Assembly: GCF_025362505.1 (NCBI RefSeq)
Contig: NZ_JANYGG010000138.1
Coordinates: 1-64,000 of the forward strand
DNA: 64,000 bases
From: Sphingomonas sp.
GTDB taxonomy: Bacteria > Pseudomonadota > Alphaproteobacteria > Sphingomonadales > Sphingomonadaceae
Direction: 5' to 3'
Part shown: positions 28,373 through 37,035 of the stretch, one piece after another
Layout: each line of letters starts with the position of its first letter
Numbering within the stretch: the first letter of the stretch is position 1
Notes under the pieces: generated by a model
The model's input: the letters and a program-made list of their open reading frames with translations, nothing else
Databases searched by the model: none
What the model was told of the DNA's origin: nothing
Translations under genes and position numbers: made by a program

Positions 28373-29410
28373 ATGACCGCAGTTTTCGCCGTATCGAAAT
28401 CGCTCATTCGCGACCGTGATTTCTTCGTCCATGACGGATCCAGTCTCCGCCGCCTGCGCCTGTCGGCCCCGGTCCAGCTGCTGTTCCTTGCCATCCTCAC
28501 CGCACTGATCGCTTTCTCGGGCTATTCCGCTGCCCGCCTGTTAGCCGGCCCCGCCGCGCGGCCCGCCACCATCTCCCCCGCCATTGCCGCTTCGACCGAA
28601 GCCCGCACGCGCAAGATCGAGCAGCGCCAGGCGCTGATCGAAGCCGCACTGACCGGCCGCCGCCTCGCTCCCGCGAACGTCGCCGGCAAAGACGCCCTCG
28701 CCCGCGTCGAAACCGCTCAGCTGCAGCAGGCCGCGCTCGTCGCCAGCGCGCTCGACGTCCGCTACCGGGTCACTACCGCAGAGCTGAAGCGCCTCGGCCT
28801 GACCCCCGCCCGCCTCGGCCAGACCGGCGAGGGCGGCCCGTTCGAAAGCGTGTCGATTAACTCTGTGCGGGCCGACCCGACCTTCAAGGCGCTGTTCGCC
28901 AGCTGGAAGAAGCTCGACAGCCTGCAGGACAGCGCGATCGCCGTCCCGTCGGAAAAGCCGGTCAGGACCGCCTCCTTCACCTCGGGCTTCGGCGTCCGCT
29001 CTGACCCATTCCAGGCACGCGCCGCGATGCACCCGGGGATCGACCTCGCCGGCGCGATGGGTACCCCGATCTACGCCACCGCCGATGGCACCGTGCTTCG
29101 CGCGGGCTGGAACGGTGGCGGCTACGGCAACCTCGTCGAGCTCGATCATGGCAAGGGCATTGCCACCCGTTACGGCCACATGTCGGCGGTGCTCGTCTCG
29201 GCCGGACAGCATGTAACGCGTGGCCAGCAGATAGGCCGCATGGGCTCGACCGGCCGCTCGACCGGCAGCCACCTTCACTATGAAGTTCGCATCGACGGCC
29301 GACCGGTCAATCCGATCCCGTTCATGAAGTCGACCGACTACCTCCTCGCGATGCGTGCCGGCTCGGGCGCCGCGCTCGACCAGATCGCGATGGGTGGGCC
29401 GAAACGCTAA
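28373..29410 (+). CDS. membrane-anchored M23 peptidoglycan endopeptidase
   Basis: A 345-residue protein with an N-terminal TM helix (APVQLLFLAILTALIAFSGY), a helical/coiled region (about 65-200) and a C-terminal peptidase M23/LytM domain. Zinc ligands appear in AAMHPGIDLAGAMGTPIY (H-x3-D) and GSHLHYEVRIDG (HLH), with GYGNLVELDHGKGIATRYGH between. The site looks complete, so it is probably an active D,D-endopeptidase and not a degenerate activator. The ATG at 28373 after TTTGGAGC gives a normal N-terminus; the longer frame from a TTG does not. Acts in the periplasm on cross-links during growth or division. Confidence 0.9.
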   Translation: MTAVFAVSKSLIRDRDFFVHDGSSLRRLRLSAPVQLLFLAILTALIAFSGYSAARLLAGPAARPATISPAIAASTEARTRKIEQRQALIEAALTGRRLAPANVAGKDALARVETAQLQQAALVASALDVRYRVTTAELKRLGLTPARLGQTGEGGPFESVSINSVRADPTFKALFASWKKLDSLQDSAIAVPSEKPVRTASFTSGFGVRSDPFQARAAMHPGIDLAGAMGTPIYATADGTVLRAGWNGGGYGNLVELDHGKGIATRYGHMSAVLVSAGQHVTRGQQIGRMGSTGRSTGSHLHYEVRIDGRPVNPIPFMKSTDYLLAMRAGSGAALDQIAMGGPKR

Positions 29411-29478
29411 CGGCTCGCCGTCAGCTACAATCGCCTGATAAGCTTGCTGATAGCGTTCGCGACCCCTATCTCCATCTT

Positions 29479-29802
29479 ATGACTGACGTTCAGCTCACCG
29501 CCAGCGCCGCCAAGCGCGTCGCCGCTATCGCGGCCAAGCAGGACAAGCCCGCCGTGCTCCGCCTCGCGGTCGAGGGCGGCGGTTGCGCCGGTTTCAGCTA
29601 CAAGTTCGCGCTGGGCGAACCCGAGGCCGATGATATGCTCGTCGAAACCGACGGCGTCTGCCTCGTTGTCGACCCGATGACCCTCGACCTCGTCCGCGGC
29701 TCGGCGGTCGATTTCGTCGAGGACATGGGCGGATCGGCGTTCAAGGTGACCAACCCCAACGCGGCGTCGGGCTGCGGTTGCGGGTCGAGCTTTTCGATCT
29801 GA
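29479..29802 (+). CDS. erpA: iron-sulfur cluster insertion protein ErpA/IscA family
   Basis: A 107-residue A-type carrier delivering Fe-S clusters to apo-enzymes. The three conserved cysteines are visible: one in EGGGCAGFSYKF and two in the terminal GCGCGSSFSI. The middle holds the DPMTLDLVRGSAVDF block. Length and terminal FSI are typical of ErpA. The DNA between it and the peptidase gene (68 bases) holds no clear terminator. It may serve the Fe-S enzymes encoded elsewhere, including the IOR pair in this window, but no direct link is visible. Confidence 0.92.
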   Translation: MTDVQLTASAAKRVAAIAAKQDKPAVLRLAVEGGGCAGFSYKFALGEPEADDMLVETDGVCLVVDPMTLDLVRGSAVDFVEDMGGSAFKVTNPNAASGCGCGSSFSI

Positions 29803-29826
29803 CCCCGCGCCGCTAGACCGGCGATC

Positions 29827-30600
29827 ATGAAAATCGCCACCTACAACGTCAACGGCATCCGCGCCCGCCTCCCCCGCCTGCTCGAATGGCTCGACCGCGC
29901 GGCGCCCGACGTCGTCTGCCTGCAAGAACTCAAATGCGCCGACGAAGCACTCCCGATCGGCGACATCGAAGCGGCGGGCTACGGCGCCGTCTGGCATGGC
30001 CAGAAAGGCTTCAACGGCGTCGCGATATTGGCGAAAGGCGACGCTCCCATGCTCCGCCACATCGGCCTTCCCGGCGACCCCGACGACAGCCATTCGCGCT
30101 ACATCGAGGCTGAGGTCGGCGACTTCGTCGTCGCCTCGCTTTACCTCCCCAACGGCAATCCGGTCGGCACCGACAAATTCGCCTACAAGCTCGCCTGGAT
30201 GGAGCGCCTCCGTGCCCATGCCGCCACGCTCCTCGCCGAGGAAAAGCCGACCATCCTCGCCGGCGACTGGAACGTCATCCCCGAAGACCGCGACGTCTTC
30301 TCCGCGAAGGCGGTCGCGGGGGACGCGCTGATTCAGCCCGAAACGCGCGCTGCGTACCGCACCATCCTCTACCAGGGCTGGACCGACGCGCTGCGCGTCC
30401 TCAACCCCGACGACCCCAAGCTGTGGACCTTCTGGGACTATACGATGGGCGCATGGCAGCGCGACTTGGGCTTCCGCATCGACCATCTCCTGTGCAGCCC
30501 GCAAGCCGTCGACCGCCTGCGCGCCGCCGGCGTCGACCGCTGGCCGCGCGGCGAGGAGAAAGCCAGCGACCATACCCCGGTGTGGGTCGACCTCGCCTAA
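29827..30600 (+). CDS. xthA: exodeoxyribonuclease III
   Basis: A 257-residue Mg-dependent AP endonuclease/3'-5' exonuclease of base-excision repair. EEP-fold signatures: MKIATYNVNGIRARLPRLLEW, then CLQELKC with the metal-binding Glu, GDWNVIPEDRDVF, and the C-terminal FRIDHLLCS and SDHTPVWVDL catalytic Asp-His. Starts 24 bases after erpA, likely co-transcribed. Its stop overlaps the convergent GNAT-like gene by 4 bases. Confidence 0.95.
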   Translation: MKIATYNVNGIRARLPRLLEWLDRAAPDVVCLQELKCADEALPIGDIEAAGYGAVWHGQKGFNGVAILAKGDAPMLRHIGLPGDPDDSHSRYIEAEVGDFVVASLYLPNGNPVGTDKFAYKLAWMERLRAHAATLLAEEKPTILAGDWNVIPEDRDVFSAKAVAGDALIQPETRAAYRTILYQGWTDALRVLNPDDPKLWTFWDYTMGAWQRDLGFRIDHLLCSPQAVDRLRAAGVDRWPRGEEKASDHTPVWVDLA

Positions 30601-31739
30601 AGCGTCTTCTCGTAAATCCGGTAGGTATGATTGACCTTTGCACCGGGCAGTTCGGCAATCGACATCATCCCTTGGTTGTCCTCAAGGATCCAACCGAACT
30701 CGCCATGAGTCGCGCCGAAATCTGCGACGATCGCGCGGCGGATATGCTCGATCAGCATAAACGCCAGCTGCCCCGCCATCCGCGTCCCGTGGAGCTTCTT
30801 CGCTACCCCCATCAGCGGCACCCGCACCCGCGCCGTCCTCGGCTTGCGTAACCGCCACAGCAGCTTGATAAAATTGAACGGGAACAGCTCGCCGTTCAAA
30901 TCCTTGGTCAAATCATTGATGTCGGGAATGGTCAGCATGAACGCCACCGGCTCCCCGTCCAGTTCGGCGATCAGCACCATTTCGGGGAAGATGATCGGCT
31001 TCAATTTCTTGCCGGCATAGGCAATCTCGTCGGGGGTCAGCGGCACATAACCCCAATTGTCGGACCAGGCATCGTTGAGCAGGTTCAAAATGATCGCCGA
31101 ATCGCGCTCGAACTTGGACTTGTCGACCGGGCGAAGCACGATCCGCGGGTTCTTGTCCCCCGCCGCGACCAGCCGCGCCATCACCCCCTCAGCCGGCGGC
31201 CGAATATCGACCTCATAGGTCAGCAAATCCTTTGCCTTGGCGTAGCCCGCGCCGTCGATCCACCCTTGGTAGGCGGCAAGATGATGCCCCATCATGACCA
31301 TCGGCGGCTGCTCGAAACCTGAGATCAGCAGCCCCGGCTCGTCCCAGATCGACAGGCTGATCGGTCCCATTGACCGCGTCATCCCCTCGCCCCGTAACCA
31401 CTCCTCGGCCTGCGCGATCAGCGCCGCAGCCGCCACGCCGTCGAGCGCCTCGAACATCCCCCAGTGGCCGATCCCCGGCCCCATATGCTCGAGCACCAGC
31501 TGGTCGACCTGCGCACTGATCCGGCCGACGACCTTGCCGCCCCGCTCCGCCAGCCACAGCTGCGCCCTGGCGTGCCCGAACCACGGGTTCTTCTTCGGAT
31601 CGATCAGCCCGTGGACCTCGTCCTTGAGCGGGGGGACCCAGGCGGGATCGTCCTTGTAGACCTCCCATGCGAGGTCGACGAACTGCTTGCGATCGGCCTT
31701 GGTGACAACCGGACGGATGGTGACGGGTGCGTTGCTCAT
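30597..31739 (-). CDS. GNAT-fold acetyltransferase-like protein
   Basis: A 380-residue protein widespread in proteobacteria without a firm function. The N-terminal half looks like a GNAT domain (RKQFVDLAWEVYKDDPAWVP, then ARAQLWLAERGGKVVGRISA), and the second half holds IILNLLNDAWSDNWGYVPLT, KPIIFPEMVLIAELDGEPVAF and a closing QGMMSIAELPGAKVNHTYRI, also typical of the duplicated N-acyltransferase fold. The substrate is unknown. Annotations as a pyrophosphohydrolase occur in databases but I see no Nudix box. Separate gene, 48 bases downstream of murA on the same strand. Confidence 0.75.
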   Translation of the reverse strand: MSNAPVTIRPVVTKADRKQFVDLAWEVYKDDPAWVPPLKDEVHGLIDPKKNPWFGHARAQLWLAERGGKVVGRISAQVDQLVLEHMGPGIGHWGMFEALDGVAAAALIAQAEEWLRGEGMTRSMGPISLSIWDEPGLLISGFEQPPMVMMGHHLAAYQGWIDGAGYAKAKDLLTYEVDIRPPAEGVMARLVAAGDKNPRIVLRPVDKSKFERDSAIILNLLNDAWSDNWGYVPLTPDEIAYAGKKLKPIIFPEMVLIAELDGEPVAFMLTIPDINDLTKDLNGELFPFNFIKLLWRLRKPRTARVRVPLMGVAKKLHGTRMAGQLAFMLIEHIRRAIVADFGATHGEFGWILEDNQGMMSIAELPGAKVNHTYRIYEKTL

Positions 31740-31787
31740 CGGTGAGGCGTAGCGGCTGCCTGCTTGCCTGTCACTTACCCGCCAGGT

Positions 31788-33068
31788 TCAGCTCCCGCGC
31801 CGTTCGATGTTCGCGCCGACCGCCGACAATTTCTCCTCGAGCCGCTCGTAACCGCGATCGAGGTGGTAGACCCGCAGCACTTCGGTTTCGCCCTCGGCCG
31901 CGAGGCCCGCCAGCACCAGACTCATCGACGCGCGCAGGTCGGTCGCCATCACCTTCGCCCCGGTCAGCCCGGCAACCCCATGGACGATCGCCGACCGCCC
32001 GCGGACGTCGATGCTCGCTCCCATCCGGCGCAGTTCCGGAACGTGCATGTATCGGTTTTCGAAAATCGTCTCCTCGAGGAAGCTTTCGCCCTGCGCGAGG
32101 CACATCATCGCCATGAACTGCGCCTGCATGTCGGTCGGGAAGCCGGGGTAAGGCGCGGTCGAGATGGCGAGCGGCCGCAGCGGCTTGTCGGCGGTGACGC
32201 GGATCCCCTTGCCGCTGAATTCAACGATCAGCCCGGCCGCGGCGAGCGCGTTGGTGATCGCCAGCATGTCGTGCGGCCGCGCCCCGACGAGCTCAATCGA
32301 CCCACCGGTGATCCCAACCGCGCAGGCATAGCTGCCCGCCTCGATCCGGTCGGGCATGACCTCATATTCGCAGCCGTGCAGCCCCTCGACCCCGCGGATG
32401 ATCAGGTGCGACGAGCCGATTCCGTCGATCCTCCCGCCCATCGCCACCAGCAAATTGCACAGGTCGACGATCTCCGGCTCGCGCGCGGCGTTGAACAGCT
32501 GGGTCTTCCCCTTGGCCAGCACCGCCGCCATCAGCGCATTCTCGGTCGCGCCGACCGACACCACCGGAAAGCTGTAGTCGCCGCCCGGCAGCCGGCCCTT
32601 GGGCGCGGTCGCCTTCACATAACCGGCGGCAAGCTCGATCTCGGCGCCCATCGCCTCAAGCGCGCGCAGGTGCAGGTCGATCGGCCGGTCGCCGATCGCG
32701 CAGCCGCCCGGTAGCGAGACGGTCGCCTCTCCCGCCCGCGCCAGCATCGGGCCGAGCACGAGGATCGACGCGCGCATCTTGCGCACCATGTCGTAGGGCG
32801 CGACGGTCGAGGCGAGATCCTTCGCCTGCAACGTCATCCGCCGTCCGATCTCGCCCGGCTTGACCCCGTCAACCTTGGTCGACGCGCCGAGCCCGTTGAG
32901 CAGGTGCGAGAAATTGTCGACATCGGCCAGCCGTGGCAGGTTGGCGAGGGTCAGCTTCTCATTGGTCAGCAACGCGCACGGCAACAGCGCCAGCGCACTG
33001 TTCTTCGCCCCCGAGATCGGAATCTGCCCTTCGAGCCGCTGCCCGCCGACGATGTGAATGCTGTCCAT
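31788..33068 (-). CDS. murA: UDP-N-acetylglucosamine 1-carboxyvinyltransferase MurA
   Basis: A 426-residue enzyme of the EPSP-synthase fold that transfers enolpyruvate to UDP-GlcNAc, committing it to peptidoglycan. N-terminal [20 protein letters not shown] (with the Lys-Asn substrate pair) and the flexible loop [15 protein letters not shown] whose Cys is the PEP/fosfomycin-reactive residue. The C-terminal [20 protein letters not shown] and [14 protein letters not shown] are also diagnostic. Complete, ATG 33068. The presence of the Cys predicts a fosfomycin-sensitive enzyme. Confidence 0.96.
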   Translation of the reverse strand: MDSIHIVGGQRLEGQIPISGAKNSALALLPCALLTNEKLTLANLPRLADVDNFSHLLNGLGASTKVDGVKPGEIGRRMTLQAKDLASTVAPYDMVRKMRASILVLGPMLARAGEATVSLPGGCAIGDRPIDLHLRALEAMGAEIELAAGYVKATAPKGRLPGGDYSFPVVSVGATENALMAAVLAKGKTQLFNAAREPEIVDLCNLLVAMGGRIDGIGSSHLIIRGVEGLHGCEYEVMPDRIEAGSYACAVGITGGSIELVGARPHDMLAITNALAAAGLIVEFSGKGIRVTADKPLRPLAISTAPYPGFPTDMQAQFMAMMCLAQGESFLEETIFENRYMHVPELRRMGASIDVRGRSAIVHGVAGLTGAKVMATDLRASMSLVLAGLAAEGETEVLRVYHLDRGYERLEEKLSAVGANIERRGS

Positions 33069-33117
33069 CGAAGCGCGGTAAATTCAAACCTTCCTCGCTG
33101 CAAGGGAGGGAAAAAGT

Positions 33118-33507
33118 CTACGCCTTCTCCAGCGTGCACTGCAGCGGGTGCTGGTTTTCCCGCGCGAAGTCGATCACCTGGCTGACCTTGGTCTCGGCGA
33201 CCTCGTAAGTGAACACCCCGCACACCGCGAGGCCCTGCTGGTGGACCTGGAGCATGACCCGCGTCGCATCCTCGATCCCCATCGAGAAGAAGCGCTGCAG
33301 GCACAGCACGACAAATTCCATCGGCGTATAATCGTCGTTGAGCATCAGCACCTTGTAGTTGCTCGGTTTCTTGGTGCGCGGACGGGTCCGGGTGACGACT
33401 CCGGTCTCGCCGTCCTCGCGCCCGCCGCCACCGCCGCCGCGGCCGTCATCGATCCCCTGGTCGCCGCCGCGTCCCGGCTCATCGCCCGCCATGCTGGTTC
33501 TGCTCAT
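33118..33507 (-). CDS. clpS: ATP-dependent Clp protease adaptor ClpS
   Basis: N-end-rule adaptor delivering substrates to ClpAP. The ClpS core begins [18 protein letters not shown], with the substrate-pocket residues around Asn-Asp-Asp and the later [20 protein letters not shown]. It is preceded by a Gly/Arg-rich disordered leader. Three in-frame ATGs (33510, 33507, 33492) lie together with no clear ribosome site; I chose 33507. The frame is open further upstream but extends through the phasin terminator, so it is not coding there. clpA is not adjacent. Confidence 0.92.
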   Translation of the reverse strand: MSRTSMAGDEPGRGGDQGIDDGRGGGGGGREDGETGVVTRTRPRTKKPSNYKVLMLNDDYTPMEFVVLCLQRFFSMGIEDATRVMLQVHQQGLAVCGVFTYEVAETKVSQVIDFARENQHPLQCTLEKA

Positions 33508-33610
33508 CATCACGACGAATATGGCAATGGTTGATCCTGCTGCAAGGCGAGAGTGACGCGCGCACCCCTTTAAACGGAAAACCATTGCCACAGTGCCAAA
33601 AAAACGGAAA

Positions 33611-33642
33611 CGGCCGCTCCCCAGATACAGGGGGAGCGGCCG
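33611..33642 (-). terminator. intrinsic terminator of the phasin gene
   Basis: A perfect 12-bp stem (CGGCCGCTCCCC / GGGGAGCGGCCG) with an 8-base loop, followed on the minus strand by GTTTCCGTTTTTTT. It lies about 110 bases beyond the phasin stop and before clpS, so it insulates the two genes. Confidence 0.9.
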
Positions 33643-33754
33643 CTGATGACTGACCGAGGAGAGAAGGTCAGCCAATCTTGGTATTCGACGAGACCGTCAT
33701 TCACGCTCTCGACAGGAGCGCGACGCGCTTCTGCCTCGAACGATCAGGCTCTTG

Positions 33755-34582
33755 TTACGCCGTCAGCTCGCTGAACTTCTCGGCGTTGACGCTGGCGCGG
33801 CTCGACAGCGGCTGCACCGCTTCACCGGTAAGCTTGACCAGCTGCTCGGTGAACTTCGAACCGTCGGCGACCATGCGGTCGAACGAGGCGCGGACCATTT
33901 CCGACTGCAGCTGGAAAAACTCGGTCGGCGACTTGGCTTCGGTCAGCGTCTTTACCGCGGCGGTGGTCTGCTCGACGCTCGACTTGGTCGTGGCGACGAT
34001 CTCGGTGCCGAGGTCACGCGCGCCGGCGGTGGCGATGCGGCTCGCCTCGACGACCGCTTCCAGGTTGGCCTTGGCGGCTTCGGTCAGCTGCCCGGCGAAT
34101 GCCTGGCTCTTGCGAACGGCTTCCTGGCTCTTCTCGCCGGCATCGGCGAACAGGGTCTGAAATTGATCGGCGCCCGGCAACTGGGTGAAACCGGCGAAGA
34201 AGTTGGTGGCATCGGTCATGGTCTTGGTTCCTTGAAAATAAGTGTTCGAAGTGGGGGCCGCGAGCGGCTTGACGGCGGCGGCGTTGATCGGCGACGCAAC
34301 CTTGCGAACATATTTGCGCTTGGCGACGGTTGCGCTCGCCTTGCGATTGACCTTGCGGACTGCCTCGACGACCGCAGTCGCCGGGGTCTTGATGCGGGCA
34401 ATGCGCGGCTTGGCGGCGGCCTTTACCGCCAGCGGGGCCGACTTCGCCGCAATCGGCTTGGTGACAAGAGCGGCCGTCGTGTCGGCCTTGATGGGGGCCG
34501 TCGCGTTGGCGGCTACTGCATCGGTAACATTCCTGGTCGCCGTATCGACTGCGCCTTCGACGGCGGTTGAAACTTCACTCAT
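33755..34582 (-). CDS. phasin with basic Ala/Lys-rich N-terminal extension
   Basis: Polyhydroxyalkanoate-granule surface protein. Residues 122-275 form the phasin domain (FFAGFTQLPGADQFQTLFAD, then long amphipathic helices such as EAVRKSQAFAGQLTEAAKAN and TEFFQLQSEMVRASFDRMVA). Residues 1-115 are rich in Ala, Lys, Val and Pro with basic patches (AKRKYVRKV), resembling histone-H1-like tails. Two starts look usable: ATG 34582 with TAGGAGT, giving 275 residues, and an internal ATG 34219 with AAGGAACC, giving 154. A PhaR-like palindrome lies 59 bases upstream, and phaC is 6 kb away, completing a PHA system. Confidence 0.88.
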   Translation of the reverse strand: MSEVSTAVEGAVDTATRNVTDAVAANATAPIKADTTAALVTKPIAAKSAPLAVKAAAKPRIARIKTPATAVVEAVRKVNRKASATVAKRKYVRKVASPINAAAVKPLAAPTSNTYFQGTKTMTDATNFFAGFTQLPGADQFQTLFADAGEKSQEAVRKSQAFAGQLTEAAKANLEAVVEASRIATAGARDLGTEIVATTKSSVEQTTAAVKTLTEAKSPTEFFQLQSEMVRASFDRMVADGSKFTEQLVKLTGEAVQPLSSRASVNAEKFSELTA

Positions 34583-34640
34583 TAGTCAACTCCTATGTTG
34601 CGGTGCACAATACGCGAGTCGTCAAAGGGTTGCAAGAAAA

Positions 34641-34657
34641 TTGTTGCACTGCAGCAA
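34641..34657. promoter_or_regulatory. PhaR-like palindrome upstream of phasin
   Basis: TTGTTGCACTGCAGCAA, a 17-base near-perfect palindrome (one mismatch between arms), 59 bases before the phasin start. PhaR represses phasin genes until PHB accumulates; this is the expected place for its operator. The same core occurs upstream of serC. Confidence 0.6.
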
Positions 34658-34699
34658 AAGCCTTCTTGACGTGCTGACACGGGCGCGGCAACAGCGGTC

Positions 34700-35353
34700 A
34701 TGGACCTCGACCAGAATCAGGCGATCGGCCGCAAGCGACGCGGCCTGCTGATCGTCCTGTCATCGCCCTCCGGAGCGGGCAAATCGACCATCAGCCGGAT
34801 GCTGCTCGACGCCGACCGCGACGTGACCATGTCGGTTTCTGCTACCACCCGCCCGATTCGCCCCGGCGAAGTCGAGGGCCGCGACTATCATTTTGTCAGC
34901 GAAGTCGATTTCAAGCGCATGGTCGAAGAGGGCGAATTCGCCGAATGGGCGCCGGTGTTCGACCACCATTACGGCTCGCCCCAGACCCCGATCAAGGCCG
35001 CGCTGAAGGCCGGCCGCGACGTCCTCTTCGACATCGACTGGCAGGGCACCCAGCAACTTCACGCGGCGATGGGCGAGGACCTCGTCCGCGTCTTCATCCT
35101 CCCTCCGTCGATGGTCGAACTCGAGCGCCGCCTGCGCGACCGCGGCACCGACAGCGCCGAGATCATCGCCAGCCGGATGAGCCGCGCCGCGGGCGAGATC
35201 AGCCACTGGGCCGAATATGATTATGTCCTGGTCAACGAGGATCCGGCGACCTGCCTCGCCGACGTCCGCGCGATCCTTGCCGCCGAGCGATTGAAGCGCT
35301 GGCGCCAGGCTGGCCTCGTCGCCTTCGTCCGCGATCTCGTCGCCCAGCGCTAA
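34700..35353 (+). CDS. gmk: guanylate kinase
   Basis: A 217-residue enzyme phosphorylating GMP to GDP. P-loop SSPSGAGKSTISRML near residue 24, GMP-binding SVSATTRPIRPGEVEGRDYH, VSEVDFKRMVEEGEFAEWAP, the VLFDIDWQGTQQL Walker-B-like strand, and the lid segment RLRDRGTDSAEIIASRM. ATG 34700. Divergent from the phasin gene; its stop overlaps the ATP12 gene by 4 bases. Confidence 0.96.
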   Translation: MDLDQNQAIGRKRRGLLIVLSSPSGAGKSTISRMLLDADRDVTMSVSATTRPIRPGEVEGRDYHFVSEVDFKRMVEEGEFAEWAPVFDHHYGSPQTPIKAALKAGRDVLFDIDWQGTQQLHAAMGEDLVRVFILPPSMVELERRLRDRGTDSAEIIASRMSRAAGEISHWAEYDYVLVNEDPATCLADVRAILAAERLKRWRQAGLVAFVRDLVAQR

Positions 35354-36042
35354 CCCAGCAGCGACAGAAACCGCGCCGCGGCCTCGAAATCCGTCCGGCG
35401 ATTGGCGAGCGATGCCACCGCCTCGTCATCGTCGCCCCACTGCTCGATCTGCCACCGTTCGTCGAGACTGACCGCTTCCCAGATCGTGTCCAGCGGCATC
35501 GCCTCCTCGACCACCGCCAGCGCCGCAACCAGCGAACCGCCGATCGTCACCAGCGGCGACAGCGCCGCCAGCCGATAGGCATCGAGCGCCGCCACCGCCT
35601 GGCCGAGACGCGCCACCGTCGCCGCCGGCTGCCCGATATGGACGATTGCGTCGGTCACCACGAAGTCGGCCTCAAACCGCCGCCGCGCCCACGCCAGCAG
35701 CGGGTCCCACTGTGCCGCCTGCCGCTGGACGAGCTTCGCCGGCCCCGCCGCGCGATAGCAGAACAGGTCCGCCTCGGCATATTTCGCCAGCCCTCCCGAG
35801 AACGTCACGGGATCGGGCGCAACCCGGTCGACCGCCGCATTGGCGAGCCCGGTCAGCGGCATCGCGCGCGGATCGACCGCCTCCCCCGCTCCCGACCATT
35901 CCGCCGCAATCGCCTCGGCCAAATCCCGCATCGGCACCACCAGCGCCACCCGCGACGGCGTCTTGAGCGGGCGTCCGTCGAGTTCGACTCCCCAGCCGTC
36001 TTCCGCCTCGACCGCCCGCGCCGCCGTCCAGAACCGCTTCAT
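35350..36042 (-). CDS. ATP12-family F1-ATPase assembly chaperone
   Basis: A 230-residue ATP12 homologue, which in mitochondria binds the F1 alpha subunit during ATP synthase assembly. Signatures: MKRFWTAARAVEAEDGWGVE, LDGRPLKTPSRVALVVP, AIAAEWSGAGEAVDPRAMPL and WDPLLAWARRRFEADF. Restricted to alphaproteobacteria and mitochondria, which supports the taxonomic call. Start ATG 36042; the frame's upstream part covers the next gene in antisense register and is not coding. Overlaps the small membrane gene before it by 4 bases. Confidence 0.92.
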   Translation of the reverse strand: MKRFWTAARAVEAEDGWGVELDGRPLKTPSRVALVVPMRDLAEAIAAEWSGAGEAVDPRAMPLTGLANAAVDRVAPDPVTFSGGLAKYAEADLFCYRAAGPAKLVQRQAAQWDPLLAWARRRFEADFVVTDAIVHIGQPAATVARLGQAVAALDAYRLAALSPLVTIGGSLVAALAVVEEAMPLDTIWEAVSLDERWQIEQWGDDDEAVASLANRRTDFEAAARFLSLLG

Positions 36043-36260
36043 TCGCGCTCCCACCGCTTGCGCACCAGCCGCGGCAGGAAGATCGCCTCGACTACCCCGA
36101 CCAATCCAAGCACGGCGCCAAGCGCGGGCATCCCGCCCGGCCGGACCAGCCCGGTCAACGCCACGGCAATGCCAAGCATCACCGTCGCCACGCCGCCCAA
36201 CCGGACCAGCGCGAACAGCGCGAACCGCCGCTTCCACTCCGCTTCGCTGACTTTGCTCAT
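36039..36260 (-). CDS. small two-helix membrane protein
   Basis: A 73-residue protein, unrecognised, with a charged N-terminus (MSKVSEAEWKRRF), helix ALVRLGGVATVMLGIAVALT, helix ALGAVLGLVGVVEAIFLPRL and a basic end. It sits between the HAD phosphatase and ATP12 genes with 4-base overlaps on both sides, a strong sign of a real translated gene in a coupled operon. A role in assembly of a membrane complex would fit the ATP12 neighbour but is a guess. Confidence 0.8.
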   Translation of the reverse strand: MSKVSEAEWKRRFALFALVRLGGVATVMLGIAVALTGLVRPGGMPALGAVLGLVGVVEAIFLPRLVRKRWERE

Positions 36261-36928
36261 GCCGCCCTCCTCACCAACGTTCGCGCCAGCCCGAGCACAT
36301 CGGCCGGCTCCTCGGCGACGACCTGCGCGCCCCCGGCGAGCAATTCGTCCGCTTCATGATAGCCCCAGCCGACCCCGATCGCGCCGATCCCCGCGCCGCG
36401 CGCACAGCCCATGTCCCATGCCGTATCGCCGATCATCACCGTCTGCGCCGCCTCGGCCCCGGCCTCCGCCATCGCCGCCAGCGCCATCGCCGGATGCGGC
36501 TTCGACGGGTGGCTATCGGCGGTCTGCAGCGAAACGAACCGCCCATGCAGTCCGTGGGTTTCAAGGCAATGGCGCAAGCCCCGATCCGACTTCCCCGTCG
36601 CCACCGCCAGCGCCCAGCCGTCACCCGCCAGCGCCTCGATCAGTTCGGCGATTCCATCGAACAACGGCTCCTCGACCTCGCCCGCCAAGCGCAGCCGCTG
36701 GAACGCCAGTCGATAGGTCTCCGCCAACGCTTCGAGCTCGTTCCCGGCCGCATCCGGGACCAGCATCGCCATCGCCTCGAACAGGCTCAGCCCAACCACC
36801 CGCCGCGCCTCGCGGGCAGGCGGCGCCGCGCGGCCATGCGCCTCAAGGCTGGTCTTCAGCGCCGTATAAATCGTCGCCCCGCTATCGACCAATGTTCCGT
36901 CGCAATCGAAGATCGCCAGCCGGGTCAT
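36257..36928 (-). CDS. HAD-IA family phosphatase (phosphoglycolate-phosphatase-like)
   Basis: A 223-residue haloacid-dehalogenase-like hydrolase. Motif I is FDCDGTLVDSGATIY (Asp nucleophile and acid), motif II the Thr in LAVATGKSDRG, motif III Lys in HPSKPHPAMALA and motif IV in VMIGDTAWDMGCA. The alpha-helical cap follows motif I (subclass IA). Gph-like 2-phosphoglycolate phosphatase is likely; pyrophosphatase PpaX-like activity is possible. Overlaps both neighbours by 4 bases. Confidence 0.88.
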   Translation of the reverse strand: MTRLAIFDCDGTLVDSGATIYTALKTSLEAHGRAAPPAREARRVVGLSLFEAMAMLVPDAAGNELEALAETYRLAFQRLRLAGEVEEPLFDGIAELIEALAGDGWALAVATGKSDRGLRHCLETHGLHGRFVSLQTADSHPSKPHPAMALAAMAEAGAEAAQTVMIGDTAWDMGCARGAGIGAIGVGWGYHEADELLAGGAQVVAEEPADVLGLARTLVRRAA

Positions 36929-37035
36929 TGCGCGCCCCGCATCAGCGCCGCCAGCTCGCCTGCCCCGCTCCGCTCGACCCCGGCGGCCAGCATCGCCGGC
37001 TCATGGTCCCAGCGGAACACGCGATCGGGATGCAT
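36925..37035 (-). CDS. tiny coupled ORF, 36 residues
   Basis: ATG at 37035 directly follows the TAA of the RluA-type gene (TAAATG), and its TGA overlaps the HAD start (ATGA). Translation: MHPDRVFRWDHEPAML, then AAGVERSGAGELAALMRGAQ. I do not recognise it. The perfect junctions on both sides suggest it is translated as a link in the operon, or is the remnant of a larger gene once located here. No membrane helix or motif is evident. Confidence 0.42.
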   Translation of the reverse strand: MHPDRVFRWDHEPAMLAAGVERSGAGELAALMRGAQ

